Source of the DNA: Ciborinia camelliae
Taxonomy: Eukaryota; Ascomycota; Leotiomycetes; Helotiales; Sclerotiniaceae
Length of the DNA stretch: 64,000 nt
NCBI GenBank assembly: GCA_025890175.1
Contig: JANPYM010000014.1
Coordinates: 1,130,299-1,194,298, forward strand
Reading direction: 5' to 3'
Shown here: positions 1 to 12,540 of the stretch, in pieces
Numbering within the stretch: position 1 is the first letter of the stretch
Layout: each line of letters begins with the position of its first letter
Made by a program: the position numbers and the translations under genes
Notes under the pieces: model-generated
Told to the model about the DNA's origin: nothing
What the model saw: the letters and a program-made list of their open reading frames with translations, nothing else
Databases searched by the model: none

Positions 1-694
1 AGATGCTGCATTCAGAGAGAGTTTGTTCGATGCGATGGCCGATGACGAAGCCGCACAATATTGGGAAGGGGTTTATGGGCAACCGATTCATACATATTCT
101 GATGTCAAGCAAGGCCCGACAGGCGAACTGGAACAAATGACTGACGAAGAATATACAGCATATGTCAGGGGCAAAATGTATGAGAAGACCCATCAACATC
201 TGATAGAAGAAAAGGCTCGGCGCGAAGCAGCTAAGAAGGAGCGAGAACGATTGGCTCAGGAGGGTAGAAAAGAGGAGAGAGAAGCCGAACGATTCAGGAG
301 ACAGGTCGAGGAGAGTTTAAAGAGGGGTCAAGAGAGGAGGTCAAGGAAGGTTTGGGCAGCAAAATGGAATAACTACATCAAGACTTGGGACGAACTTGGT
401 AAGAATTCCTCGAAAGTTGCAGTTGCATCTATACCTTGGCCAGTAGAAAGTGGCAATCGAAAAGATGTCAAACTCGAAGAAATCAGACGGTTTTTCTTAC
501 ATGCACCAAGCTCTGGACAACCTACAGAATCACAGCTTACGAAAACATTGAAGTTGGAAAGAGTTCGGTGGCACCCTGACAAGATTCAACAGAAATTAGG
601 AGGGCAAGATGTTGATGAACGGGTAATGCAAGCTGTAACTGCCGTTTTTCAAATTGTTGATGGAATGTGGTCAGAAACTAGAAACGGGGAATAA
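1..694 (+). CDS. NFKBIL1-like protein, 3' part (5' end outside window)
   Basis: The reading frame is open at the left edge (codons run from base 2), so this is the C-terminal ~230 residues of a longer protein ending at TAA 692-694. The visible part begins with an acidic stretch, continues with a long Lys/Glu/Arg-rich segment predicted as coiled coil (about residues 50-120 of the visible part), and ends in a J-domain-like helical module with a WHPDK motif followed by RVMQAVTAVFQ. That order of charged coiled coil, then WHPD, then VM..VTA matches the C-terminus of NF-kappa-B inhibitor-like protein 1 family members. Fungal homologues are mostly annotated as hypothetical, so no cellular role is claimed. 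Codon use and GC are normal, and the AT-rich block starts only about 300 bp after the stop. Family call moderately sure, function unknown. Confidence 0.75.
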   Translation, partial: DAAFRESLFDAMADDEAAQYWEGVYGQPIHTYSDVKQGPTGELEQMTDEEYTAYVRGKMYEKTHQHLIEEKARREAAKKERERLAQEGRKEEREAERFRRQVEESLKRGQERRSRKVWAAKWNNYIKTWDELGKNSSKVAVASIPWPVESGNRKDVKLEEIRRFFLHAPSSGQPTESQLTKTLKLERVRWHPDKIQQKLGGQDVDERVMQAVTAVFQIVDGMWSETRNGE

Positions 695-1240
695 GTGGTC
701 AATGAGTTGAAGAAATATTAATAGGACTTGGATCAATAAAGCATATGCTTTTATGGCGTTTTGAAAGAACATGGGCAATGGGGGAATACCACATTGCATA
801 GCATAAGCATAGCATAGGTTTTATGAGTGCAGTATCAATATCCTAATGGGAGATGGCAAATGGGACATGGGAAATGAGAAGTCATTGAGATAGAGATATC
901 CATTTTTGGCGATGGGTATGAATAGTACTATAAAAATGATGATTATATATGATACCTCAATATCTATCCTTCCTTAAATATCTAGGAGTAATGAGGGGGT
1001 TATAGAATTTGTTATTAATTGAATAAATAATAAATATTTTTTTATTTTTAAAGTATTAGTAAATTAAACAATTCTTTATTTTTTTTTAATATAAATATAA
1101 TTTTCAAATTGAATATAAAGATTATAATAAATGTAAAATAAATTGGATACAAAATTTATATTAATGTATTTATAATATTGAAATAATTCTTGAATTTATT
1201 ATATTATAAATTTAAATATAAATTTTATATTTGTTATAAT
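695..1240. other. 3' flank and transition into AT-rich block
   Basis: No gene seen. Normal composition to about 1005, including a short repeat of GCATAGCATAAGCATAGCATAG near 795-818, then an abrupt switch to almost pure A/T from about 1010. The sharp border is typical of the edge of a RIP-affected transposon block. Confidence 0.7.
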
Positions 1241-1464
1241 TGTTGTGACAGGGGTCACCCCTGTCAGTCACGTGACCCCGTCACGTGATTTCGCCTGCGC
1301 GCGCGCTAGCGCGGGCTAGGCGCGGCATGCGTCTATATTAGGGTGCTCCCACCCGCACCCTTTTAGCTAGAACACCATTAATACTATAACGAGTTTATAT
1401 ACCTATTATTGCTGGTTATCTTATTATTATATATATATATTTATTACTTTGAAATAAATCAATA
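1241..1464 (+). repeat. GC-rich LTR copy (left)
   Basis: 224 bp, TG...CA-type ends (last C read as T). Contains a perfect inverted repeat at 1246-1266 (arms TGACAGGGGT and ACCCCTGTCA around one C), two CACGTG boxes at 1269 and 1282, a CG-rich run near 1295-1325 and a TATA-like element. Essentially unmutated compared with its partner at 8159-8382. Confidence 0.7.
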
Positions 1465-4400
1465 TTAATTAGTAAATTTTACAAATTAAGAATTCAGATT
1501 ATATTTAAAAAAAGTTTAATTTTATTATTACAAAATATTATTAATATTTATATACAAACGATTTAATTAAGTATTAATAAATGTTTTTTATAAAATTAAA
1601 AAAAATTCAAAAATTTTAGGTTTTGATTATCTTAATACAAAAAATATTATTAATATTGATTATATTATTATAATCTAAATATATTATTTTTAATGTAATA
1701 TTATTTATTGAGAATTGAATTTTATATCTATTATATCCCAACTTAAACTAAACAAAAATCTATTATTATATTTTTTTTATTTATTTATTTATTTACATTT
1801 TCTGGCGCAATACAATTGCTACAATTTTTTTTAAAAAGAATAGTAAGCAGAATTTGTATATTTTTATTTCTATATTTTCTGTTAATTTTTTATTAAAATC
1901 CAATTTCCAAACATTTTACAAAAATTTATTATTTTTATATTTTTCGTTTATTATAGATTTGGATACTTTATTTTTTGATTCTATTTCGTTTAACATTTAT
2001 TTAGATTTTTTTGTAATTTCGAAAGTTATTATATATAAACTTTATAAAAATATGGAATAATCTAAATATTATAAATTCTTATTCGAGATAATTTATAGTT
2101 GCTTAATTATAATATATAAATTTCGGATCTTTATATTTCTTTTTGTTGAAACTTTATATTTTATTTTTTATTAGTTTATTTAATTAATAATAATTTTTTT
2201 ATAAATCTAATTTGAAAAATTAATAAATTTTGAAATTTTGGGATTAATTAATAAATTTAAATTATTATTAATATTTATAATTTTTGATTTATTTTTATTA
2301 AAACTAATTTTAAGGTTTTTTATCAAAATAATTTTTGATATTTCAAAAAAGTATAGATTTAATAAATTATATTTTAAAAATAAATTTAATTTATTAAAAA
2401 CTTTTATATAAGATATTTAAGATTTTTTTTTTTTTAAATAATTTTAATATTAAAAAAAAAAATTTATTAATATTAATTTTTTATATATTTTTAAAAACAA
2501 TTTCAAATTATTTGATTTTAATGTTTTTGAAAAGATTAATAAGATTGATTTAAATTGTATATATATAAAACTTTGATATGGCGAAATATATATTAATTTG
2601 AATATTAAAGCTTTTATTGTTTTATTTGAATTAATATAATAAAAAGATTTTATTAATTAAATTATAAAACAATTTTAATAAACAATTTATAAAAAAAAGA
2701 AATTCCGATCTTGAAAAATTAATTATTTTTTATATTTATATATTTCTATATTTTTTATTTATACTTTTTCTATTTATTAATCAAATCCAAAACTATTGAT
2801 TATTAATAAATTTCCCAAATCCTTTTCAAAATAAAGAAAAAAGTCTAATATAAATTCTTTTGATTATTTATTTAATTTTAAATTATTTTTTGTATTAATA
2901 GAGTTATATTAAGATTTGGATTACAATTATATTTAAAAACCCTAATTCAAAACAAAATATTTATAATTAATCGAAAAATCTTTAAAATTTATTTTATAAT
3001 TATATTTTATATAATTCCTAACTCTATAATTAATTATAATATTATAATATATAGATATATTATAATTTATAAAAATTGATTTATATTAATATATAAATTC
3101 TTTATTTTATAATACGGATTGATATAGACAAAATCTTATCAACAATATAGCATTTCAAAAGAATATATATATCCAATATTTTTTTTTTTTTCAAACAAGT
3201 TTAATAAAATCAGTTTTGCTTTGAGTAATAGAAATTCTTATTATTTATTTATTAAAAGTAATTTTCGTTAAACTGTAATTTATTATTTAATATTATTTTT
3301 TATAAAAATCGAAATTAATTATACAATTACATTTTATTATTTTATAATTTATATATTATTTAATTTTACAATATATTTACAACCCTATTTTTACTTGTTT
3401 CAACTATACCACTATTTTATTATACTATTTATTTAATCAAAAAACCAGAATTTTAATATTAATAATATCACAATTATATAATTAATATAAACAAATTATA
3501 TTTTAATAATATAAAATACTCTAAAATAAATATTAATAATTTTATTTATAAATAAATAATCTTTATTAATATCTACAAATATCTGCAAATTCTTTACAAT
3601 TAATAATTACAAATATTCCCAATTATATTAAAAAAATTAACTTTAAATTATTATTATTATAATATTATCAAATTATTTACTATTTTTAATATAATATATA
3701 TTTATATAATTATATATTTTAAAAATAAAGATTATTAATAACTTATTTAAAACTAATAATACAAAATAATATTATAATTAATTAAAAAATAATAATTAAA
3801 TAAAATTTATAACAAATATTTTGAATTTCTTTTTATTAAAATAAAAACTTTATTTTATAAATTATTTCTAAATTTTTAAAACAAAAACTTTTTCCAAATT
3901 AAATTATTTAATATTTATTATATTACTAAATTATACAAAATTATATATATTTTTTTTACATTAAATCTTAACTTTTTTTAATTAAATTTATAATTAAATA
4001 TTATTAATTAAAAATAAATTAATAAAAAAATAAAACAATTTTTTATAAATAAACATTTTTATTATAATAAAAACTAATTATTATATAAAAACTTCAATAA
4101 TTAATTTTAATTGTTTTTTTACAAATAATAATAAATATATAATAATTTATAATATAAATCTTAATTATATTTTTAATATAAAAATTTCAATATTTTTTGT
4201 TTTATTTGCTTAAAAAAAAATTATTATTTAAAAAATTATTTAATTATAAAATAATAAAAAATTAAAAAAGATTATAAAAATTAAAAATAGAAAATTATTT
4301 ATTATATTATTATAATTAAAATAATTAATAATTATATAAAACAAATTTAATTTAAGATTTTTGTTTAAAATACAAATATTAATATTATTATTATATAAAA

Positions 4401-6424
4401 CTTACAAAAAAAAAATTTAATTTTAATTTATATCAATTTTTTGTTTATTTTTGTTATTTAAACAAAATCTATTAATTCAAAAAAATTTATTTAATAATTT
4501 ACAAAAACAGTTTTTTTATATTTTATATAATTCGATATAATATTATTCAATATATTTTTTAATTTCGAATAATATAACAAAAATCAATTTTATAATATTA
4601 TAATTGATTTAAAAACATTAAAATGTTTTATTATAGAATTACAATAATTCTTAACATTTCAAAAAGTTTACAATATTAAATTTAATCGAAATATTATAAA
4701 AAATATAAATATTATATTCAAAATTAGTTTTATTATATTTATAAATTTTATAATATTATTCTTATTAATTAATATAATCGAATTTTATATTATATTAATT
4801 GATATATTATTTTTTTTATTATTAATAAATATAAATAAATTTTTAATTTATTATAATAATATTACAAATTAATTAATTAAAAAAAATAATTTTAAACTAA
4901 TTTATTTAATATTTTATAAATTTAACTATATTTTTTTATACTAAAAAAACATTTTCGATTTGTTTATACAAACATATTATTTAATTAAATTTAAACTATA
5001 TTAACTATATTATTATTTTAATTATCTATTAACTTATAAATTCAACAAAATTTTTAAATATACAAAACACAATATTAACTCTTAGATTTTCAAAAAAATT
5101 AACAAATTTTATTATTAATATTAAACCCATAATAATATTTTAAATAAATTTAAATTTAATATCTATAATTAAATCGAATTCAATTATTTTATATATATTA
5201 ATATTATATATTTAAATAATAAATCTATTTTTTATATTATTAATAAAAAAATCAATTATTAAATAACAAAATTCTTTATTAATATTTTTATAAAATATAT
5301 TTAAAAAATTTTGAAATATTCCTAAATTAATATATACATTAATTTTTCTAACAATATTACTTATAATACAAAAATATAATTTATTATTTAAAAATTTGTT
5401 TATAATATTACCTTTATAATTATTATAACAAAAATTATATTAATTAAAATTTATTAATCTATTAACTTTATAAAACATTATCATAAACTATTTTGCAAAA
5501 TATAAAAAATTATTAATAATAAAATAAATAATATATTATCATAAAATATAAAACTACAAATAATTATCAAAATTATTAATAATACTATTAATCCAAATAA
5601 ACTAATATTTACATTTTTAATATATAATATATTTTCGAAAATAATAATTATAAATACATCCACTTTTAATATTATTTAATATATGAAAACAATTTATAAA
5701 ACAATAAAAAAAGTTTTATATATTTATATTAAAAAATAAATTAATAATATATTTAATTAACATAACAATTTTGATATATTATTTATTTATAATTTATTAT
5801 TTAATTTTAAAATTATAATCTATAAAAAAGTAAATCCAATAATTTGTAATAAATAAATCAAACTATATTAACTTATTAATATTAAAAATATTATATATAT
5901 AATTAATTTATTTTAAAAATTAATTTAATTTTATATAATTTAAATTCAATTATATTACAAAAAGTTAATTAAAATATTATTAAATATAATAACAATTAAA
6001 TTTAAAAATATTTTTCAAATCGAAATTCTTTTTTAACTAAATTCTATATTATTAATTGATTAATTACAATTTCGATTATACAAATGTATTTGTTTTAAAA
6101 TTAATTTTTAAATTAATAAGATATAATTATAGATTACAATTTATATATAAAACAATTATAACATTTTTGTTTTAAATATTAATTCAAATTGATATATTAA
6201 ATTACAATAAAAAAAACTTATTGATTTTGTTAAAAAATAAATTTTTCAAATTATAAATATTAATAAAATTTTATAAAATTAAAGAATCTTCAATTTTTAA
6301 TTTATTAATGAAATCAAAAATCTAGGAACGAATAAGGTTTTTGAAAAATCCAGATTGATTGTATAAGTATATAATAATAACAGAAAAATTATTATTTTTA
6401 TTTAATTATTTATAGTTCAATAAT

Positions 6425-6631
6425 TGTTGGATAAATCACGTGCCTACGGCACGCTTGCGCAAGCGCAGCGTACGGCCGCGGCGTGCTGCTACGCAGCACC
6501 CCCGCGCTACGACGCTAGCTTGCGCTAGCGGGCATATATAGTTGATCTGTAGCATAGTTTTCAAAGCTTCGAGCCAAATACACTGCATACTATAGTACAT
6601 TTGTTCTCCATCGCCTATGGTGATTCCAACA
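6425..6631. mobile_element. Solo LTR with perfect 5-bp TSD, nested in the 1241-8382 element
   Basis: 207 bp bounded by TGTTGGA and TCCAACA (inverted ends) and flanked on both sides by ATAAT (6420-6424 and 6632-6636). GC-rich in pure A/T surroundings, so it shows no RIP. It has a CACGTG box at 6437, a TATATA stretch near 6533 and four successive perfect inverted repeats at 6439-6453, 6452-6465, 6483-6499 and 6513-6530. No partner copy is present in the window. Read as a solo LTR left after recombination of a full element. Confidence 0.8.
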
Positions 6632-8158
6632 ATAATACAGTTAACGTTTATTATTAGTTTTTTATATTAATTTTTGGAAAAAAAAGAATTTAATAATTTT
6701 GCTTTAAAATATTTTTTAAGTTTATATACAATTTATTATAAAGATAACTCAATTTTTTTATATTTATTTATTAATTAAAATAAGATTATTATAAAATAAA
6801 ATATTTTTTATTTATAAATCTTTTTACAAAATATCTAAAGCCAAAAATTATTGATTTTATATATATCAAAATCATTATATCAACAAGTTTAATATAATTG
6901 TTTCGATTTATAATATATATTTGTTTTATTCAATTATAAATAATTTTGATTTTATTGAATTACAAATTAATAATATTTTTATTATTATTAATTTAACATT
7001 TATTATATTTAAATAAATCAAACAAAACAAAATTGGATTTTTCTTAAAATTTAAAAAACAAATTATTATTAAAATGTTTTTTTGATTTAATAATTATATT
7101 ATTATTTAAATTTAGAAAAAATATATTTATTTAATTTAGAAAAATTAAATTAAACAAATTTGGTTTATTCAAACTTATTATTAAAATATATTAAAAAATA
7201 AAGGCAAAATATAAAAAAAAGTTATTTTAAAAAATTAATTTATTAATTAATAAATTTATATTATTTATATTAATATAATCTTTTAATCAAAATTAATATA
7301 TAATCTTTTTTTTGTTATACAAATTATTAATTTTATTAAAAAAATACAAAATTTTTGAACAAATAATTTTAATAACAAAAAAATAATATTATAAAAAAAT
7401 TTATATTTATATTTTTTAATATTAATTTTTTTTAATTTATTATATTTATTAATATATTATTTGTTGATAATAAAAACTATTTTTTGTAAATCGGATATAT
7501 TATTGTATTAATTAATAAATCTGGGAATATTAATATTTTTTATTGATTATTTGTTAAATATAAAAGAATAATATATAATATATTAATTGCCAAATTTTAT
7601 ATTTTAATATTAAACTTTAATATTATTATTATATTTAAAAGTATTATTAATAAAATTATATTAATTATTGTATTATTTGTTATATATATCGATTTTAAAT
7701 TATTTTATAATTGTATTATAAAACTTAATATTATTACAAAAAAAAGATTAATAATTAATATTATATATTTTTAATAATTTTATAAATAAAAAGAAATTAT
7801 AAAAATTAAATAAATTAATAATAATATTAATTTAATTAATATTATAATCAAATTAAAATATTATCTAGTATTAACAAATTTTATTAATATTAATTATTAT
7901 AAATTTAAAATTAACAAATAAGTAAAAAAAATAAAAATAAAAAAGTTAATAACTTTTTGATTTTAAATTATTAGAAATAAATAAAAATAGTATACAATAT
8001 TTTGTATTTTACAAAATTCAAAATAATATTTTAATATATTATATTTTAATATAAATAATAAATTAATAAATAAATAAAATAGATTTTTTTATTTAAAATT
8101 TTTTGCAAACTTTTATTTATATATATATATAATCAATTTAATTTTGAAAAAATGCTAA

Positions 8159-8382
8159 TATTATAACAAAACTTACCCTTATCAATTATATAACCCCGTT
8201 ATATAATTTTGCCTACACACACATTAACACAAACTAAACGCAATATACGTTTATATTAAAATACTCTTATCCGTATCCTCTTAACTAAAATATTATTAAT
8301 ATTATAACAAATTTATATATTTACTATTACTGGTTACCTTATTATCATATATATATATTTATCACCCTAAGATAAATCAATA
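8159..8382 (+). repeat. RIP-mutated LTR copy (right)
   Basis: Aligns gap-free over 224 bp with 1241-1464. Nearly all differences are G to A or C to T: the CG-rich run of the left copy is here ACACACACATTAACAC, and both CACGTG boxes are lost. It serves as a direct record of RIP on this sequence. Confidence 0.75.
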
Positions 8383-10657
8383 ATAATTTATATTCGATTA
8401 TATATTAAAATTTATAATCATTTATATTTTATTAAAATTTTAAATATAATGTATAATGGATAATTTGATATTATTGGTTTTAATATTTTTTTTTAATATA
8501 TTTTATATTTATTTTATAATTATATCGAATATTATTGATTTTGTAGGTAATTGAAATAATTAGTATGAAATAACAAATAATATTTTTTATATTAATATTG
8601 TTTATTAATAATATAATTATAATATTCTTTATTATTAATTAATAATTTTTATTATTAATAATATTTAATTATTATTTATTTTATTATAATATTTTATTTA
8701 TTATTAATATATTTCAAATTTAAAATATAATCCAATTTGTTAGATTTATATTATTTATTTATTTTATTTAATATTTGTATTTGTTCTTTTTTTTTTTGTT
8801 TTACTTTTACATTTGATTATTATAGTTTTGATAAAAGATGTAATTCAAATATTTTTTATTAATATATAAATTAAATTTTATTTGAAATATTATATTAAAG
8901 TGGTTTATATTTAATAAATACTTTATTAATTTATTTTTTTTTTAAAATATTATAAGGAAATTATAATAAAAAATAAAAATTATGAATAGTGAAGATTGGT
9001 AATAATATTGTAAATAATTAATTAAATAAAATATATTAAATCAAAAAATTTTAATAAAATAATAAAAATTTATTTTTTTAAATATTCTTTTTTTATTTAA
9101 TAATTAATTCGATTTTTATTTAATTTATATTTTTTTTAAAACTTATTTTTTTATATTTTATTATTTTTAATTTTATTATTATTTATATTATTTATTTATA
9201 TTATTTATATTATTTATTATTTTTTTTTAATATTTAATGAAAAGTTATTTTATATTATTTTTTTTATATTTTTTTTTTGTGAAATAAATTTAATTTTATT
9301 TATTAAAAGTATATTAATTTTATTATCAAAAATTGTTGAAAAATAAGATTTATATATTTGAAAATATATAAAAAAAAAATTTTATTTATAAGAAAGTAAA
9401 AAAATAAAAAATGTTTATTTGAAATAATGAAATATTTAAATTTATTAGATAAACAAATATATTTTTATTTTATTTTATTATTTTATATTATTATTTTTTT
9501 ATTTATTTTATATTAAAATTATATTAATTTTTATATTATTAAATAAGTATTAGGTAATATTTGTTGAATTTATTTTTATTTATATTTTTAAATTTTCGGA
9601 AAATATTAAATATATATTTAATATTTTTATTAATATAAAATAATTTGAAATTAATATTTTAAATAATTATTAAGTTAGTAATTATTTAAAATAGTAATAA
9701 AATATTTATATTATTTGTAATATTTTGAAATTATTTATAAAATATAATATTTAATAATAGAAAGATAATATAAAGATAATGATATATTACAATTACTAAA
9801 AATTATTTGTTTCAAAATTGTTTATTTTTTTATTTAAATTTAATGTAATTATAAATGTTATTGAAATATTGATTGAAAATTTATATTTATTTTTTAGATT
9901 TCCGATTTTTTTATTAAAATTGTAAAATTGTGATATAATTCTATATTTTAATAAAATTATATTTAAAGAAATTTTTTAAAAAATATTAAATTTTAATTTT
10001 GTAAATAATAAAATATTATATTTAAAAGTTTGTTAAATATTCAATTATATATATTTGATAATTTTAAATTTTATTTTATTTAATTTTTTTTGTTAAATTT
10101 TATTATTAATTGATATTTAAATTATTTATAAATATAATTAGTTTATTTAAATTATTTTTAATTTTTTAAAAATATTAAAAATAATTGTTTTATATTTTAA
10201 ATAATTAAAAAATTTTTAATTAAAATAAATGTTAATATAATAAAATTAAAATTGTAATTGATATATAAAAATCTATACTTTTATTTATAAATTAATATTA
10301 TATATTAAAATCTTTATTTATATTATAAACTTTATTTTTTTAATAATAAAAGTTTAATATATAATAATTTTTATTATTTCGTAAAATAGTGATTAAGTTT
10401 TATAGTCAAATACTAAATATTGGTAGCTTTAATAGTAACAGTATTAATATTATAATACAATAAAAAAGTATTTGTAATATTTTTTATATATAAAATAAAT
10501 ATATTAATTATATATTTTTTAAATATATAAATTGTTTAAAAAAAAAATTTATAAATATTAATTGGTTAAGAATCTATAATAAATCCTAAATATTCACAAA
10601 TACTATTTGTAGTATATATTTAATAATTAAATATAGTTTTTAAATAAATTTTGTTAT
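8383..10657. other. AT-rich sequence, no feature recognised
   Basis: Almost pure A/T between two LTR elements. No open frame with recognisable protein and no internal repeat pair that could be delimited by eye. Presumably older RIP-degraded transposon sequence. Confidence 0.6.
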
Positions 10658-11149
10658 TGTTGTATTTTAATTAAAAATATAATACCTATCTCTTAATTAA
10701 TTATATAATTTATTTATTTAATTAAATATATTAATTAATTAATTAAATAATTAATAAATTATATATTTATTTAATTATACAAAGTATAATTAAATGTACG
10801 GTATGGTAGTACGAACTACGCGAACATTACGCGAATATGTGCCTAATACGATCATTCGAATCGTACAAGGTTCTTTCAGGATTCGAAACGCCGCATTAAA
10901 AAAGATTAATTCTTTATTCGAATTTCAATTGAAAAAAACAATATAATAAAGTATTTTGATTTCGATTCTAATTTTTAATTTTATATCATAAAAATACTAT
11001 TTTATATATTATATATAAATATATAATATAATTATTATTATTTTTTAATATTTAATTTATTTATAATAAAACCTATATATTAATTAATTAAATATCCTAC
11101 ACCACCAATATATACCCTTTATATATATTTAAAATTCGAATTTATAATA
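10658..11149 (+). repeat. 5' LTR of the Copia element
   Basis: 492 bp, same length as the 3' LTR and aligned without gaps. Differences from the 3' copy are G to A and C to T, most dense from about 10860 to the end. The better-preserved centre (10798-10890) holds the cluster of ACGCGAA and CGAATCGTAC motifs present in both copies. Confidence 0.9.
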
Positions 11150-12540
11150 AATTATATTATTCAATATTAATATATATATATTAAACTTAAAAAATCGATT
11201 TTAATAAATTAATTCCATCAAACTAATATTATAAATCAATTAAATCACAATTTTACATTTTATTTTCATTGAAAATATTTTCAAAACGAATCAAAATCGA
11301 TTTAATTAGATCGATTCGAATTATAATCTTTACTATCGAATACAATTTCGAAACATATTCCGAACTAACTTCTAAACCCAAATCCAATTATTTAATTAGA
11401 ATTTTAATTCGAATTTCGATTTTATTTGATATTAAAAATAATATACCAGGGGAATCTGATTTTGAAGAAATTATATGGCACGTTAGAATTACACCTAATA
11501 AACTGATTTGTTATTAAAATTTAACAATTATTTTGATAAACCAAATTAATCTTAATACATTTATAAATTGTATAAATCTTTATATCATATGTAATATCAA
11601 TATTAATCCCTTATTTATATTTAAAACCTTATATATATATATATAATAGAAATTTTATTTATATATATATAATATTAATATATTAATATATATATATAAA
11701 TTTTTGATTTATAATTAATTAATTATTTATAATATTTGCTTATTTTTAAGATTTTTAATTGATTTTTTGATTTATTTTATTAAATTTTAATTAAATTATA
11801 ATTTAAATTTAATTTAATTATAAGTATTAAATTTTAAAATTTATATTCTTAAGATTAAATTTAATTAAATATATAAAATTAGATTTTTAAATATTATATT
11901 TATATAATTATATTATTTATAATAAATAATATAATATTATATTTTATATTAAAGTACTTTAACTTAATTTTATATTAAAAGATAATTGGTTTAATATTAA
12001 AATTGTATTATATTAATATTATATTAATATTAAATTAATATTATATCAATATTCTATATTTATAATATTGATTTAATATTAATATTAATATTATATTATA
12101 TTAATATTTTGTTTAGTATATATTTTAATATAATTAGTACCCTGCTTTATATTTTAATATAATTTAAAAGTTTATTTTATTTTCAAAAATCTTTAAAAAA
12201 ATATAATTAAAAAATATTAAAAATATTAAAAATAATAAAAAATATTTATATTTTTTGAATTTTTTGAATTAAATATTATATAAAAGTTTTTGAATTAATT
12301 ATTTTTTCGAATTTATTAAATAAAATATTTATAAAACTTAAATAAAAATATTATTAAAATTAAAATTTTGNNNNNNNNNNAAAAAATTTAAATTTATATA
12401 TATATTTATAATAAATCAAAAACTTTTATAATAAAAATAAATTTAAGAGTTCATTTTATTAGTAAACTTTTAACAAGATATTCTAATTATATAGAATAGA
12501 TTTATAAAGCTAAATTCTTTTTAAAGATAAATAAGTTTAT
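11150..12540 (+). other. Long leader of the Copia element
   Basis: About 1.2 kb between the 5' LTR and recognisable gag. Most is pure A/T, but 11269-11517 has an 82-codon open frame with less skewed composition (near 11440-11500) whose product I do not recognise. No clear primer binding site is visible after the LTR, possibly erased by RIP. Contains the 10-N gap at 12371-12380. Confidence 0.5.

Larger units (their letters stand above)
1241..8382. mobile_element. Probable full-length LTR retrotransposon, RIP-degraded
   Basis: Two 224-bp ends of equal length, 1241-1464 and 8159-8382, align without gaps and share the start pattern TGTTGTGAC (seen as TATTATAAC in the second) and the end pattern AAATCAATA. 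The 5 bases before the first (ATAAT, 1236-1240) equal the 5 bases after the second (ATAAT, 8383-8387), as expected for one insertion with a target-site duplication. The 6.7-kb interior is almost pure A/T with no recognisable protein, so superfamily and orientation are unknown; a TATA-like stretch in the first LTR (about 1332) suggests plus orientation. Oddly, the left LTR is GC-rich and intact while the right one is heavily mutated. The alternative is that 1241-1464 is a separate solo LTR, though its own immediate flanks (ATAAT/TTAAT) match less well. Confidence 0.6.

Noticed and set aside
12371..12380. Second N gap as a possible duplicated contig end
   Set aside because: Flanking sequences were compared and no repeat was seen, unlike at 24700-24709.
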